A program made the translations under genes and the position numbers. A stretch of DNA of 64,000 nt from an uncultured Bacteroides sp. (GTDB lineage: Bacteria > Bacteroidota > Bacteroidia > Bacteroidales > Bacteroidaceae), in assembly GCA_902492205.1 (NCBI GenBank), contig CABUKU010000001.1:1-64000 (forward strand). The letters are read 5' to 3'. This document shows, in pieces, positions 55,658 to 64,000 of the stretch (the first letter of the stretch is position 1; each line of letters opens with the position of its first letter). Below the pieces are notes generated by a model that was not told the origin of the DNA, made no database searches, and saw nothing but the letters and a program-made list of their open reading frames with translations.

Positions 55658-56685
55658 ATGAGGTTGCTTTCTATCCGATGTATAATCATCTCAGGAGTAA
55701 TCATATTCAAACAAGCGTAATCTTTGCGGTAACATTTCTTTTGTCCGAATATGGAACAAGGCCGACAAGGTAAATCTACTTGAACAGCATTCATCGGAGA
55801 TTGCTTCCATCCCATAAATCCACAATACGGATGCGTTGCGCCCCACACTGAGACTACAGGAGTGTTGACCAAAGATGCCAAATGCATATTCGCCGAATCC
55901 ATAGAAAGCATTACATCCAAATGGCTCATCAGTATAAGTTCCGTATTCATCTTTAGTTTGCCTATCATCGAATTCAAAGACGGATACTTCTCTATCCACT
56001 TCTTAAAAACTTCTTCCTCCTCCTTACCGGAACCAAATAAGAAAACTTTTACATCGCTTTTAGCTGCGAAGTAAGCAACAACTTGTTCCTGCATTTCGAG
56101 TGGGTAGATTTTACCTTTATGTTTTGCAAAAGGAGCAATGCCAAGCCATTTCATCCCATTCTTATCTCCCGTCACTTCTTTAATTAAAGATAAATTGCCT
56201 TTGTCCTCACCATATATGGAAACAAAGTTTAATTGTATAGGAAAGCCCAAATCTTTCAATACATCTTCATACCGACGAAAAGAAGATTTTTGGTTTACAA
56301 GCTCCTTATGGAAACGTCTCACCAATTTCTTCTTGCCAATACGGTCTTTAAAAATATGAGCAACAGGAACTCCATCAAGTTTGAACCGGAGTCTCAGATA
56401 TTTTGTGCGAAGAACATTGTGTAAATCTGCAACATAATCAAACTTTGCAGCTTTCAATTCTTTATAAAGTTTATTTAAGCCGATAAGACCTTTATAACGT
56501 TTCACATCAATTCCAAGGAATGAAACATTCGCAGGCATTTCAGCAAAAAGTGAAGCCAAAGAACTTTTACTCAAAACAGTTATTTCATGTTCCGGATACT
56601 GAACTGCAAAAGAATAAATGACAGGAATAGACATGGCTACATCTCCTATCGCAGAAAAACGTATGAAAAGAAACCTCGACATCAA
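55654..56685 (-). CDS. Glycosyltransferase family 9 (heptosyltransferase-like)
   Basis: A 343-aa GT-B enzyme of the ADP-heptose:LPS heptosyltransferase family. It begins FLFIRFSAIGDVAMSIPVIYSFAVQYP. The donor-binding region is near residue 262: MLSMDSANMHLASLVNTPVVS followed by WGATHPYCGF. The cysteines in PCRPCSIFGQKKC are common in Bacteroides members. It predicts transfer of heptose or a similar sugar to the LPS inner core. Its ATG directly follows the DUF4254 stop. Confidence 0.92.
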   Translation of the reverse strand: MMSRFLFIRFSAIGDVAMSIPVIYSFAVQYPEHEITVLSKSSLASLFAEMPANVSFLGIDVKRYKGLIGLNKLYKELKAAKFDYVADLHNVLRTKYLRLRFKLDGVPVAHIFKDRIGKKKLVRRFHKELVNQKSSFRRYEDVLKDLGFPIQLNFVSIYGEDKGNLSLIKEVTGDKNGMKWLGIAPFAKHKGKIYPLEMQEQVVAYFAAKSDVKVFLFGSGKEEEEVFKKWIEKYPSLNSMIGKLKMNTELILMSHLDVMLSMDSANMHLASLVNTPVVSVWGATHPYCGFMGWKQSPMNAVQVDLPCRPCSIFGQKKCYRKDYACLNMITPEMIIHRIESNLI

Positions 56686-57303
56686 TTACTTTTTAGCATA
56701 CAATACTGGATTCAACGCCGGATCATTATACATTTTCATTTGTTTATAAACTTTCATATATTTGCACCCCGCTTCTATATCGCCCAATAATTGGTTAATA
56801 GCCATAGACAAGTCTTCTCGTTGTTGCAGAAGAACCGCTAATTTAGCAGCACATTGGTCATGGTGTTCTTTTGTCGTATCAACTCTATCTACTTCCTGCT
56901 GCATATGATATATTTTCAGAGCCAAGATAGAAAGACGATCGACTGCCCATGCAGGACTTTCTGTATTAATGGTTGCCTCAGGAAGAATATCCACATCTTT
57001 ATACTTATCCAAAAAATAGCTATCGATAAGCTCTACCAAATCCGTACGATCCTGATTAGATTTGTCTATTCGTCTTTTCAGAGTCAAAGCCGCAACCGGT
57101 TCAATATTCGGATCACGTATAATATCCTCAAAATGCCATTGCACTGTATCAATCCAATTCTTCAAATAAAGATAGTATTCAATAGACTTCATTTCATATG
57201 GATTTTTCATTTCCGCATCTACAGAATCCGTAACATGATAATCACGTATAGATTCATCAAAAATCTTATTGCAAAGGCTTGTAAATGTCATAAATATATT
57301 CAT
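56686..57303 (-). CDS. DUF4254 family protein
   Basis: A 205-aa, almost entirely helical cytoplasmic protein with conserved-looking WHFEDIIRDP, RIDKSNQDRTDLVE and AVDRLSILALKIYHM. It matches the DUF4254 family, which in Bacteroidetes lies next to heptosyltransferases. Biochemical function is unknown; the context suggests a part in LPS core assembly. It is first in a three-gene operon with the GT9 and deacetylase genes and has a two-box promoter. Confidence 0.83.
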   Translation of the reverse strand: MNIFMTFTSLCNKIFDESIRDYHVTDSVDAEMKNPYEMKSIEYYLYLKNWIDTVQWHFEDIIRDPNIEPVAALTLKRRIDKSNQDRTDLVELIDSYFLDKYKDVDILPEATINTESPAWAVDRLSILALKIYHMQQEVDRVDTTKEHHDQCAAKLAVLLQQREDLSMAINQLLGDIEAGCKYMKVYKQMKMYNDPALNPVLYAKK

Positions 57304-57357
57304 TAATAATGATTAATAGAAATAATCTTCAGTACAAAATACCAAAAAGACAGGAGA

Positions 57358-57388
57358 CAAAGCTATATAAACTTTTGAAAAGAAGCAA
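57358..57388 (-). promoter_or_regulatory. Promoter of the DUF4254-GT9-deacetylase operon
   Basis: On the minus strand, TTG (57388-57386), 20 bases, then TAGCTTTG (57365-57358). The leader would be about 48 bases. Confidence 0.55.
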
Positions 57389-57440
57389 TTATTCACCAAG
57401 ATATTCTAAACATTCGTCCTAATAAAATGCAGGAATGTAT

Positions 57441-57448
57441 TATCTTTG
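57441..57448 (+). promoter_or_regulatory. -7 box for the epimerase/dehydrogenase operon
   Basis: TATCTTTG fits TAnnTTTG; the -33 region is not clear. The leader to the ATG at 57491 would be about 36 bases. Confidence 0.5.
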
Positions 57449-57490
57449 CCGACAACTTATAGTCTTAATTAAAGACAAACCAGTATAGAT

Positions 57491-58468
57491 ATGGAAAAGG
57501 GATCAACTATTTTAGTAACAGGCGGAGCCGGATTCATCGGTTCAAATCTTTGCGAGCACTTATTGAATAAAGGATATGAAGTTGTATGTCTGGACAACTT
57601 TGTTACCGGAAAACCGGAAAACATACAACAACACTTCTCAAATCCATCTTTTCGTCTGATAGTTGGAGATATACGTAATCTTGAAGACTGCAGAAAAGCT
57701 GTGGAAGGGGTAGATTGTGTTTTACATGAAGCTGCTCTAGGTTCTGTTCCACGTTCCATTAAAGATCCAATCACAACTAATGAAGTGAACATAGGCGGTT
57801 TCTTAAATATGCTTGTTGCAGCAAGAGATGCAAAAGTAAAACGTTTCATTTATGCAGCAAGTTCATCAACTTATGGTGATTCTAAATCTCTGCCCAAAGT
57901 GGAAGAAGTAATAGGGAAACCTCTTTCTCCCTATGCCGTTACCAAATATGTAAATGAATTATACGCGGACGTATTTTCCAAAACGTATGGAATGGAATGT
58001 ATAGGTTTACGCTATTTTAATGTATTTGGACGCCGGCAAGATCCTAATGGAGCTTATGCAGCCGTAATTCCTCTTTTCGTTAAGCAATTCATGAATCATC
58101 AATCTCCTGTTATTAACGGAGATGGGGAGTATTCAAGAGACTTTACTTATATAGATAATGTCATCCAAATGAATTTGTTAGCCTTAGGTACAGATAACCC
58201 GGAAGCTATCAATACGATATATAATACAGCATTCGGTGATCGGACTACCCTTAATCAACTTGTTGGTTATCTTAGAGAACTCTTAAGTAAATATGATCCT
58301 GAAATCTCTAAGGTGGAAATCAAACACGGTCCTAACAGATTGGGTGATATACCTCATTCTTTAGCTTCTATCGATAAAGCAAAAAAGTTATTAGGCTATA
58401 ATCCTCAGTTCAGTATGAAACAAGGATTACAAGAAGCAGTTGAGTGGTACTGGAATAATCTTAAATAA
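57491..58468 (+). CDS. UDP-GlcNAc 4-epimerase type SDR (WbpP/TviC-like)
   Basis: A 325-aa extended short-chain dehydrogenase. NAD-binding motif GGAGFIGSN (about 11-19), catalytic SSSTYGDSKSLPK and YAVTK (Tyr-Lys). EAALGSVPRSIKDP and RYFNVFGRRQDPNGAYAAVIP are characteristic of WbpP/TviC/WbgU enzymes that interconvert UDP-GlcNAc and UDP-GalNAc or their uronic acids. The dehydrogenase gene follows 15 bases later. The pair matches Vi-antigen and O6-type biosynthesis, giving UDP-GalNAc or UDP-GalNAcA. Confidence 0.9.
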   Translation: MEKGSTILVTGGAGFIGSNLCEHLLNKGYEVVCLDNFVTGKPENIQQHFSNPSFRLIVGDIRNLEDCRKAVEGVDCVLHEAALGSVPRSIKDPITTNEVNIGGFLNMLVAARDAKVKRFIYAASSSTYGDSKSLPKVEEVIGKPLSPYAVTKYVNELYADVFSKTYGMECIGLRYFNVFGRRQDPNGAYAAVIPLFVKQFMNHQSPVINGDGEYSRDFTYIDNVIQMNLLALGTDNPEAINTIYNTAFGDRTTLNQLVGYLRELLSKYDPEISKVEIKHGPNRLGDIPHSLASIDKAKKLLGYNPQFSMKQGLQEAVEWYWNNLK

Positions 58469-58483
58469 TAGATCTGCGGAATA

Positions 58484-59773
58484 ATGGAAAATATAAAAAT
58501 AGCTATCATAGGTTTAGGATATGTAGGATTACCATTAGCACGTTTGTTTGCAACAAAATATCCGGTAGTTGGATTCGATGCCAAAGCTTCAAGAATAGAA
58601 GAATTAATGTCCGGTCATGATTCAACTTTGGAAGTTGAAGACCAGGCATTATTATCCGTCTTAAAAAAAACGAATCCAACTTATTCCGAAACCGGATTAT
58701 ATTGTTCCTGTAATCTTGGAGACATAAAAGACTGCAATTATTATATAGTATGTGTGCCTACTCCGGTGGACAAACATCACAGCCCGGATTTAACCCCGTT
58801 ATATCGGGCGAGTGAAACAGTAGCCCACGTAATAAGAAAAGGCGACATTGTTATTTATGAATCAACTGTCTATCCCGGTGTAACAGAGGAAGAATGTATA
58901 CCGGTCATTGAAAACATATCGGGATTGAAGTTTAATACGGACTTTTTCGCAGGTTATTCTCCGGAACGTATAAATCCGGGAGACAAACTTCATACAGTAG
59001 ATAAAATTAAAAAAGTAACTTCGGGCTCAACTCCTGAAACCGGGAAAAAGGTCGATGCTTTATACAGTTCTGTTATTACGGCAGGTACTCACTTGACTTC
59101 TTGCATTAAAGTGGCCGAAGCTGCCAAAGTGATTGAGAACTCACAAAGAGACATAAACATTGCTTTTGTAAACGAGCTATCCAAGATATTCAATCTTATC
59201 GGCATAGATACCAATGAAGTTCTCGAAGCTGCTGCGACAAAATGGAACTTTCTTCCATTCAAACCCGGATTGGTTGGCGGACATTGCATTGGTGTAGATC
59301 CTTACTATTTGGCGCAAAAGGCACAAGATTATGGTTATCATCCCGAAGTTATCCTTGCCGGACGACGCATGAACGACAGCATGGGAGAATACATTGCAAC
59401 ACAAGTTGTAAAATGTATGATTAAAAAAGAACTTAAAGTGAAAGATGCCAAGATATTAATACTGGGCTACACTTTCAAAGAAAATTGTCCTGATGTGCGT
59501 AACACCAAAGTGTTCGACATAGTAAAGGCTTTAAAGGATTACGATACTGACATTACTATTTATGACAGTTGGGCAAAGCCCGAAGACGTGAAGAAAGAAT
59601 ATGGATTGGATTTAACCAATGTTTTACCCGACTCCCGATTCGATGCCGTTGTTCTTGCCGTTGCTCATAAAGAGTTTTCAGATTTGGATGTTAAATCTTT
59701 AATTAAGGATAACGGAGTTATTTATGATGTGAAAGGGCTCATTAACCCGGACTTAATAGACGGACGTTTATAA
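58484..59773 (+). CDS. UDP-N-acetylhexosamine 6-dehydrogenase (TviB/WbpO-like)
   Basis: Oxidises the C6 hydroxyl of a UDP-sugar to a carboxylate in two NAD-dependent steps. The 429-aa protein has N-terminal IAIIGLGYVGLPLARLFA, substrate region FFAGYSPERINPGDK, and the catalytic Cys in LVGGHCIGVDPYYLA near residue 266. The sequence AGYSPERINPGD is typical of the GlcNAc/GalNAc group rather than UDP-glucose dehydrogenases. Product with the preceding epimerase is probably UDP-GalNAcA. Confidence 0.92.
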   Translation: MENIKIAIIGLGYVGLPLARLFATKYPVVGFDAKASRIEELMSGHDSTLEVEDQALLSVLKKTNPTYSETGLYCSCNLGDIKDCNYYIVCVPTPVDKHHSPDLTPLYRASETVAHVIRKGDIVIYESTVYPGVTEEECIPVIENISGLKFNTDFFAGYSPERINPGDKLHTVDKIKKVTSGSTPETGKKVDALYSSVITAGTHLTSCIKVAEAAKVIENSQRDINIAFVNELSKIFNLIGIDTNEVLEAAATKWNFLPFKPGLVGGHCIGVDPYYLAQKAQDYGYHPEVILAGRRMNDSMGEYIATQVVKCMIKKELKVKDAKILILGYTFKENCPDVRNTKVFDIVKALKDYDTDITIYDSWAKPEDVKKEYGLDLTNVLPDSRFDAVVLAVAHKEFSDLDVKSLIKDNGVIYDVKGLINPDLIDGRL

Positions 59774-59783
59774 CACATATTAC

Positions 59784-60554
59784 ATGGTTGAATATCAGAT
59801 CAATCCTAAATACAAGCATTTAGAGAAAGATATTTTATCTTTACCCGAACGTTTCAAAAACGAAGGAGAAGTTATTTACACAGGAAGGAACATCCTGAAA
59901 GTAATTGAATGCGGTGGAATACCTATGTGCATTAAATCATTTAAAACACCTCATTTAATTAATAAAATAGCTTATGCTCATTTCAGAAAATCAAAAGCAG
60001 AACGATCTTTCCTATATGCAACTCGCTTTCTTAAACTAAAAATTAACACACCGGAACCTATTGCTTATATTGTTTATAAAGATAATATAGGATTAACTCA
60101 TAGTTATTACATCTGTCAGCAAATTAACTATGAATATACTTTCAGGGGAATTATCAATTTACCACCCAATGATAAAGAGCAGGCCCTAAGAGAATTTGTT
60201 TGTTTTACTTACAACTTTCATCAACGAGGAGTTTATTTCACAGATCACTCAGCAGGCAACACGCTTATCAAAAGAGACGAAAGTGGAAAATTTCATTTCT
60301 ATTTAGTAGACTTAAACAGAACTAAATTTAAAAAGGTTTCTGACAGAGAAGGGCTGAGAAATCTCTCTAATCTTGAGGCTACCCATGACATGTTACGTAT
60401 TATGGCTGATGAGTATGCGTTTCTCACTCATGCAGAAAGTGAAAAAACTGCAAAGAAACTTATTCAGTTAACAGAAGCTCACAACAAAGCTACCGAACGG
60501 AAAAGCTTCATCCGTAATACAAGAAGAAAAATTAAACGCCTCTTTACTTCATAA
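59784..60554 (+). CDS. LPS kinase, Kdo/WaaP-like
   Basis: A 256-aa protein-kinase-like enzyme. The N-lobe has PMCIKSFK for ATP binding; the catalytic loop is YFTDHSAGNTLI (about 150-161), and the metal-binding part is FYLVDLNRTKFKKV. This is the Kdo kinase/InaA/WaaP group that phosphorylates LPS core sugars. It starts 10 bases after the dehydrogenase gene. It overlaps the convergent GT4 gene by 11 bases at the 3' end. Confidence 0.82.
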   Translation: MVEYQINPKYKHLEKDILSLPERFKNEGEVIYTGRNILKVIECGGIPMCIKSFKTPHLINKIAYAHFRKSKAERSFLYATRFLKLKINTPEPIAYIVYKDNIGLTHSYYICQQINYEYTFRGIINLPPNDKEQALREFVCFTYNFHQRGVYFTDHSAGNTLIKRDESGKFHFYLVDLNRTKFKKVSDREGLRNLSNLEATHDMLRIMADEYAFLTHAESEKTAKKLIQLTEAHNKATERKSFIRNTRRKIKRLFTS

Positions 60555-61515
60555 GATATTCCTCAATACGCTTAGCAAGTACGTGCCAATCGAAGTTTTC
60601 CACATTTTTACGTCCGGCTTTACCTATACGTTCACGAAGAGTCTCATCTGCTATTAACATCTTAATTCTTTTACGAATGGAAAAAGAATACCTCCAAGTA
60701 GAAATACCTGTAACACCATCGATAACTAAATCTTTTGTTCCCGCCTTGGTTGCAATAACAGGTACTCCGCAAGCCATTGCTTCGGCCACTGTATTAGCCC
60801 AACCGGCATGACCTTCGGCAGCAACAAATACATCTGCGCGATTAAAAAGTTCGGAATTCTTATCAAAAGGATGGTTCTGTACAAAATCGAACGGAACAGT
60901 CGCTTTAAAGTTATCAATTAACCGCTGTCCTTTTTCACTAATTGCTGTGTCAAACAACAATAACTTTACATTATATCCTTTCTTATATAACTTTTCACAT
61001 GCCCTTACTACATACTTGGTTCCTTTGACCTTTTCTGCCAAACGGCCGTAAGCCATTACACAAAATGGTCTATCTTTCACCGAATAATCCGTTTTAGCAT
61101 GATAGTTAGCTGTATTTACTCCGCCTAAAGCTTTAAACGCCTCTATGCCGAACTTTTTTTTATCATGTGCATAGATATTAGAAGAGCAAGCAAAGACTTC
61201 TATATCCGGAAATTTCAGAGCTTTCTGTATCTTTTCGGTCATTCTTACATGATAAAAGATCTTTCTCTTTGTATTGGCTGTGGTTAACTGTTCCAAGAAC
61301 TTTACTTCCGTTGTAAACAAAGCATCTATTTCATCTTCTTTCAAGGCGGCAAAAGTTTTTGTTTCACCCTTGAAGTCATACCATGTAGGTGCTTTACCTT
61401 CTATCGTATAGACAGTGAAGTTATGACCTAATTCTATGAATATGTTTCCAAGTTCGAGAAAGCGCTTCACACCTCCGTACAATTTGGTATGCGGCAAAAT
61501 TACTCCAAGATTCAT
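60544..61515 (-). CDS. Family 4 glycosyltransferase
   Basis: A 323-aa GT-B enzyme. It begins NLGVILPHTKLYGGVKRFLELGNIF, with the acceptor-side Gly-Gly loop. CVMAYGRLAEKVKGTKYVVRACEKL and VAAEGHAGWANTVAEAMACGVPVIA (read in parts) carry the E-x7-E-like donor site. It is slightly short for the family, but both domains are present. It follows a GT2 gene by 21 bases on the same strand; together they probably extend the surface glycan. Confidence 0.87.
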   Translation of the reverse strand: MNLGVILPHTKLYGGVKRFLELGNIFIELGHNFTVYTIEGKAPTWYDFKGETKTFAALKEDEIDALFTTEVKFLEQLTTANTKRKIFYHVRMTEKIQKALKFPDIEVFACSSNIYAHDKKKFGIEAFKALGGVNTANYHAKTDYSVKDRPFCVMAYGRLAEKVKGTKYVVRACEKLYKKGYNVKLLLFDTAISEKGQRLIDNFKATVPFDFVQNHPFDKNSELFNRADVFVAAEGHAGWANTVAEAMACGVPVIATKAGTKDLVIDGVTGISTWRYSFSIRKRIKMLIADETLRERIGKAGRKNVENFDWHVLAKRIEEYLMK

Positions 61516-61536
61516 CTTCTGTAAATTATTAAAATG

Positions 61537-62439
61537 TTACTCCCATAGTTTCTTTGATAAAGCATCTTTCTTGAAAGAACACAATATCTTCTTCAACCGA
61601 CTACGGGTAATATCTTTATTCAAAGCAAGTTTATCAATCTGCCGTATCTTCGTTACATCAAAAGGCTCACCTCTTTTAAGAACATTCCTCATAAAAGAAG
61701 CTGAAGTAATTCCCCATTTAAAGAGAAACTGCAAACTACCATTATTCTTTTTCACACGACCTGTAGAACGAGCTTCGAAATGATAAACACGGCTTGCAGA
61801 CAGACCTTTAAACAACCGGACACCTGCCATCCATAATTTTGCAGAGAAGTCAGGATCACTATACATGCCGGGAGAAAGTTCGATGCTGTATCCCCCAACC
61901 AAATCCCAAATATCTTTATGTACCACATTAGGGGGCCATGTTGCACCAAACCAATCAGGATGCTTAAAAGATTGGTAATTCCTTAACAAATCTTCTTCGC
62001 GGAAACCTTCCACACTCTCGCCAAAATTAGCAGGAGCAATCACACTTTTACAAAAGAAAGGACGGGGTTGTAAAAGAGTGGATGACAAAAAGAACTTGTT
62101 ATCCGGCAAACTCTCTATTTCTTTCCAAAGTATTTCATCCCAACCCGGACAAACATACATATCATCGTTCATATAAAGAATATAATCGGTCTTCACCAAA
62201 GGACGCAATCCATTCAAAGCCCAACAGACACCCACATTTTCTTTACTATGAGTGTATTCGTATTCGGGATGTCCTTTCAACCAATCCAAAGTTCCGTCTG
62301 CTCCTTCGTTTACATGAATCAAAACCTGATGCTTATAAGTTGAATTTTTCTCAATGCTCTTTAAACATAGCTTTAAATAACCAAGATTGTTCCATGTAGG
62401 AATAAGAATAGAAAATTTAGCTTGTTCTTTCAATGCCAT
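61537..62439 (-). CDS. Family 2 glycosyltransferase
   Basis: A 300-aa GT-A enzyme: FSILIPTWNNLGYLKLCLKSI, HVNEGADGT, and the metal-binding YMNDDMYVCPGW (about 89-100). The middle SPGMYSDPDFSAKLWMAG carries the acceptor-side ED-like motif. The frame is open to 62463, but a -7 match (TATCTTTG, minus strand, 62468-62461) sits there, so the ATG at 62439 is preferred. Promoter shared back to back with pdxB. Confidence 0.87.
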   Translation of the reverse strand: MALKEQAKFSILIPTWNNLGYLKLCLKSIEKNSTYKHQVLIHVNEGADGTLDWLKGHPEYEYTHSKENVGVCWALNGLRPLVKTDYILYMNDDMYVCPGWDEILWKEIESLPDNKFFLSSTLLQPRPFFCKSVIAPANFGESVEGFREEDLLRNYQSFKHPDWFGATWPPNVVHKDIWDLVGGYSIELSPGMYSDPDFSAKLWMAGVRLFKGLSASRVYHFEARSTGRVKKNNGSLQFLFKWGITSASFMRNVLKRGEPFDVTKIRQIDKLALNKDITRSRLKKILCSFKKDALSKKLWE

Positions 62440-62490
62440 TATTAATAAATAATTATGCGACAAAGATAAACAAATAAATTAGTTTATAGC

Positions 62491-62498
62491 TATATTTG
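62491..62498 (+). promoter_or_regulatory. -7 box for pdxB
   Basis: TATATTTG matches the consensus and places the RNA start near 62505. This excludes the in-frame ATG at 62496 as start. The minus-strand -7 box of the divergent GT2 gene is at 62468-62461. Confidence 0.5.
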
Positions 62499-62528
62499 AA
62501 GCCCAAACAGAAACATATCCAATATATC

Positions 62529-63572
62529 ATGAAAGTAATAGTAGACAATAAAATCCCTTATATAAAAGAAGCGATAGAAAAAATAGCAGATGAAGTCGTT
62601 TATCTGCCCGGAAAAGATTTCACTCCCGAAGCCGTGAAAGATGCCGATGCACTTATTATCCGCACCCGTACACATTGCAACAAAGAATTGCTGGAAGGCA
62701 GTAGTGTGAAGTTTATCGCAACCGCCACAATCGGATTCGATCACATTGACACTGAATATTGCAAAGAGGCAGGTATCATGTGGACCAATGCACCCGGTTG
62801 TAATTCGGGTTCCGTAGCACAATACCTCCATTCTACCTTATTATTACTGGAAATAGAAAAAGGACTGGACTTGAAAAATGCTTGTATCGGAATTGTAGGA
62901 GTGGGAAATGTAGGAAAAAAAATTGCCGAAGTTGCCAAATCTTTAGGTATGAAAGTTCTGCTGAACGATCCTCCCCGCGCTGATAAAGAAGGAAAAAAAG
63001 GTTTTGTCGATTTAGATACGATTGCCCGCGAATGCGATGTTATCACTTTCCATACACCTTTAAACAGAGAAGGAATTTATAAAACGTTTCATCTTGCAAA
63101 CCAAAAGTTTTTCAGTTCTTTGAAAAAGAAGCCTTTCATTATCAACACTTCCAGAGGAGAAGTAATTGACACGGAAGCTATCGGGAAAGCATTGCAAAAC
63201 GGAGAAATACGGGATGCAGTGATTGACGTTTGGGAAAATGAACCTAATATCAATCTTGAATTATTAAACCGCATATTCATAGGAACACCTCATATTGCAG
63301 GGTATTCTGCCGATGGAAAAGCAAATGCCACCCGCATGTCCTTAGAAGCCCTTTGTAGTTTTTTCAAGATAAAAAAGAAATTTACCATTACGCCGCCATC
63401 GCCCACTCAGACCATCCATACAGATACCATAGAAGAAGCATTCCTGCAAATGTATGATCCGCGTAATGATTGCAATGCATTGCGCAAACATCCCGAGAGT
63501 TTTGAACAACTACGTGGGGATTATCCTTTGAGGAGAGAAATGGAAGCCTATTTTATAATTCCTGTTTTATAG
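62529..63572 (+). CDS. pdxB: Erythronate-4-phosphate dehydrogenase
   Basis: NAD-dependent step of pyridoxal 5'-phosphate synthesis, oxidising 4-phosphoerythronate. The 347-aa protein begins MKVIVDNKIPYIKEAIEKIAD. It has the D-2-hydroxyacid dehydrogenase folds with ATIGFDHIDTEYC, the NAD loop GVGNVGKKIAEVA near residue 123, and INTSRGEVIDTEAI and HIAGYSADGK near 255 with the catalytic His. The C-terminal extension (FLQMYDPRNDCNALR) is the PdxB dimerisation domain and separates it from other members. Start chosen from the -7 box position. Confidence 0.95.
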   Translation: MKVIVDNKIPYIKEAIEKIADEVVYLPGKDFTPEAVKDADALIIRTRTHCNKELLEGSSVKFIATATIGFDHIDTEYCKEAGIMWTNAPGCNSGSVAQYLHSTLLLLEIEKGLDLKNACIGIVGVGNVGKKIAEVAKSLGMKVLLNDPPRADKEGKKGFVDLDTIARECDVITFHTPLNREGIYKTFHLANQKFFSSLKKKPFIINTSRGEVIDTEAIGKALQNGEIRDAVIDVWENEPNINLELLNRIFIGTPHIAGYSADGKANATRMSLEALCSFFKIKKKFTITPPSPTQTIHTDTIEEAFLQMYDPRNDCNALRKHPESFEQLRGDYPLRREMEAYFIIPVL

Positions 63573-63901
63573 CCCCAAATTACAAATTTGTCATCTCGGT
63601 CACTATCAAGTACTTCTCTTTTTCCAACACGCCCACAAAGCGTAAAAAAGGGGTGATGCGAAAACTTGTGACATGAAACAACAGGTTGTTTTCTACAAAT
63701 CTGTCATAGATATTGCACAATCCAATAGTAGACACACTACTGTAACTGCCGGGTTACACTACTGCAACTCACCCGTTGCCCTACTGTAACTTGGCAGTTG
63801 CACTACTGCGTTTCGACTAACTGTCCTTTCATTTATATTAAGTGTGCAGACGAAAATATTAATTGCCCCGTCGAACGAGGTTAACATACAATATGTTTGT
63901 A
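63573..63901. repeat. Gene-free stretch with phased dyad array, cluster 5
   Basis: Three regular units GTAACTGCCGGGTTAC (63742-63757), GCAACTCACCCGTTGC (63764-63779) and GTAACTTGGCAGTTGC (63786-63801) are exactly 22 bases apart, each preceded by CTACT. Two further dyads occur upstream: AAACAAC-AG-GTTGTTT (centre 63683.5) and ATCT...AGAT (centre about 63705). Beyond them, ATACAA/TTTGTAT near 63875-63892 is a small hairpin. I see nothing else in this interval. Confidence 0.65.
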
Positions 63902-64000
63902 TCAAGACAAACAACGTTTGCCGATTACCTCTTCAATAACACGGGGAAAGTATTTATATTCCAAAGTATGAACCTTTGTTGCCACATCATGGGGAGCATC
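63902..64000 (-). CDS. purN: Phosphoribosylglycinamide formyltransferase, C-terminal fragment
   Basis: The last 32 codons of a gene that continues beyond the window, read on the minus strand: APHDVATKVHTLEYKYFPRV, then IEEVIGKRCLS and a TGA stop. The segment resembles the C-terminal helices of PurN, where a phrase like PxDT...L..RIH..EH..FP..I is usual. PurN transfers a formyl group in purine synthesis. In Bacteroides purN lies near pdxB as I recall it, which supports the call. With only 32 residues visible the assignment is tentative. Confidence 0.6.
   Translation of the reverse strand, partial: DAPHDVATKVHTLEYKYFPRVIEEVIGKRCLS

Overview
The window is an ordinary chromosomal stretch of a Bacteroidales bacterium, most likely Bacteroides or a close relative in the Bacteroidaceae. 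The evidence is the gene families (two-domain viroplasmin/RNase H, DUF3109, DUF3244, DUF4252, DUF4254, a BT1926-like barrel, a GH109-like protein), the orders rimP-nusA-infB followed by cvpA-sufB-sufC-sufD-sufS, and many promoter matches to the Bacteroides -33 TTTG / -7 TAnnTTTG pattern. DNA is AT-rich, and Shine-Dalgarno sites are weak. I saw no rRNA, tRNA, CRISPR array, insertion sequence or integrase.

Layout. 0.2-7.9 kb holds gyrB, a HemG-like flavodoxin, a DUF3109 protein, an AT-rich membrane protein resembling phage abortive-infection (putAbiC-type) proteins, gpmI, a DMT exporter and rnhB. 8.0-12.9 kb has a small DUF3244 protein, a TPR/transmembrane/HTH regulator and a Na+-type membrane pyrophosphatase. 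13-23.3 kb carries the suf Fe-S operon with cvpA, then infB, nusA and rimP. 23.4-28.5 kb has an LTA-synthase-like alkaline phosphatase-superfamily enzyme with a small membrane partner, a YgjP-like metalloprotease, a DUF2807 GSGD-repeat lipoprotein and a DUF4369 lipoprotein. 28.6-33.3 kb is a two-gene locus resembling the BT1926/BT1927 surface-layer pair, with a membrane-bound AraC regulator upstream. 33.7-40.7 kb has an ECF sigma/anti-sigma/DUF4252 operon, speA-argB, a cupin, a GH109-like Tat oxidoreductase and aroK.

From 40.8 to 62.4 kb most genes make cell-surface glycan. An RNase H gene heads a 9-kb plus-strand run: a VioA-like sugar aminotransferase, a class I aminotransferase, an ATP-grasp ligase, a GNAT, a glycosyltransferase, UDP-galactopyranose mutase, an ArnT-like enzyme and a GlfT2-like transferase. 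Further glycosyltransferases, a lipopolysaccharide-core-like trio (DUF4254, GT9, polysaccharide deacetylase), UDP-GalNAc/GalNAcA synthesis and a Kdo-kinase-like gene follow. Together they suggest an LPS or O-antigen-like glycan with galactofuranose, a hexuronic acid and perhaps an aminoacylated 4-amino sugar. pdxB and the 3' end of a purN-like gene close the window.

The most unusual structure is not a gene. Five intergenic regions (10.4, 25.9, 53.2, 54.5 and 63.7 kb) contain short runs of 14-26-bp dyad-symmetric units whose centres are 21-23 bp apart, about two DNA turns. The unit sequence differs between clusters, but dyad symmetry and phasing persist. One cluster lies inside a long imperfect inverted repeat. 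I know of no named element with these properties.
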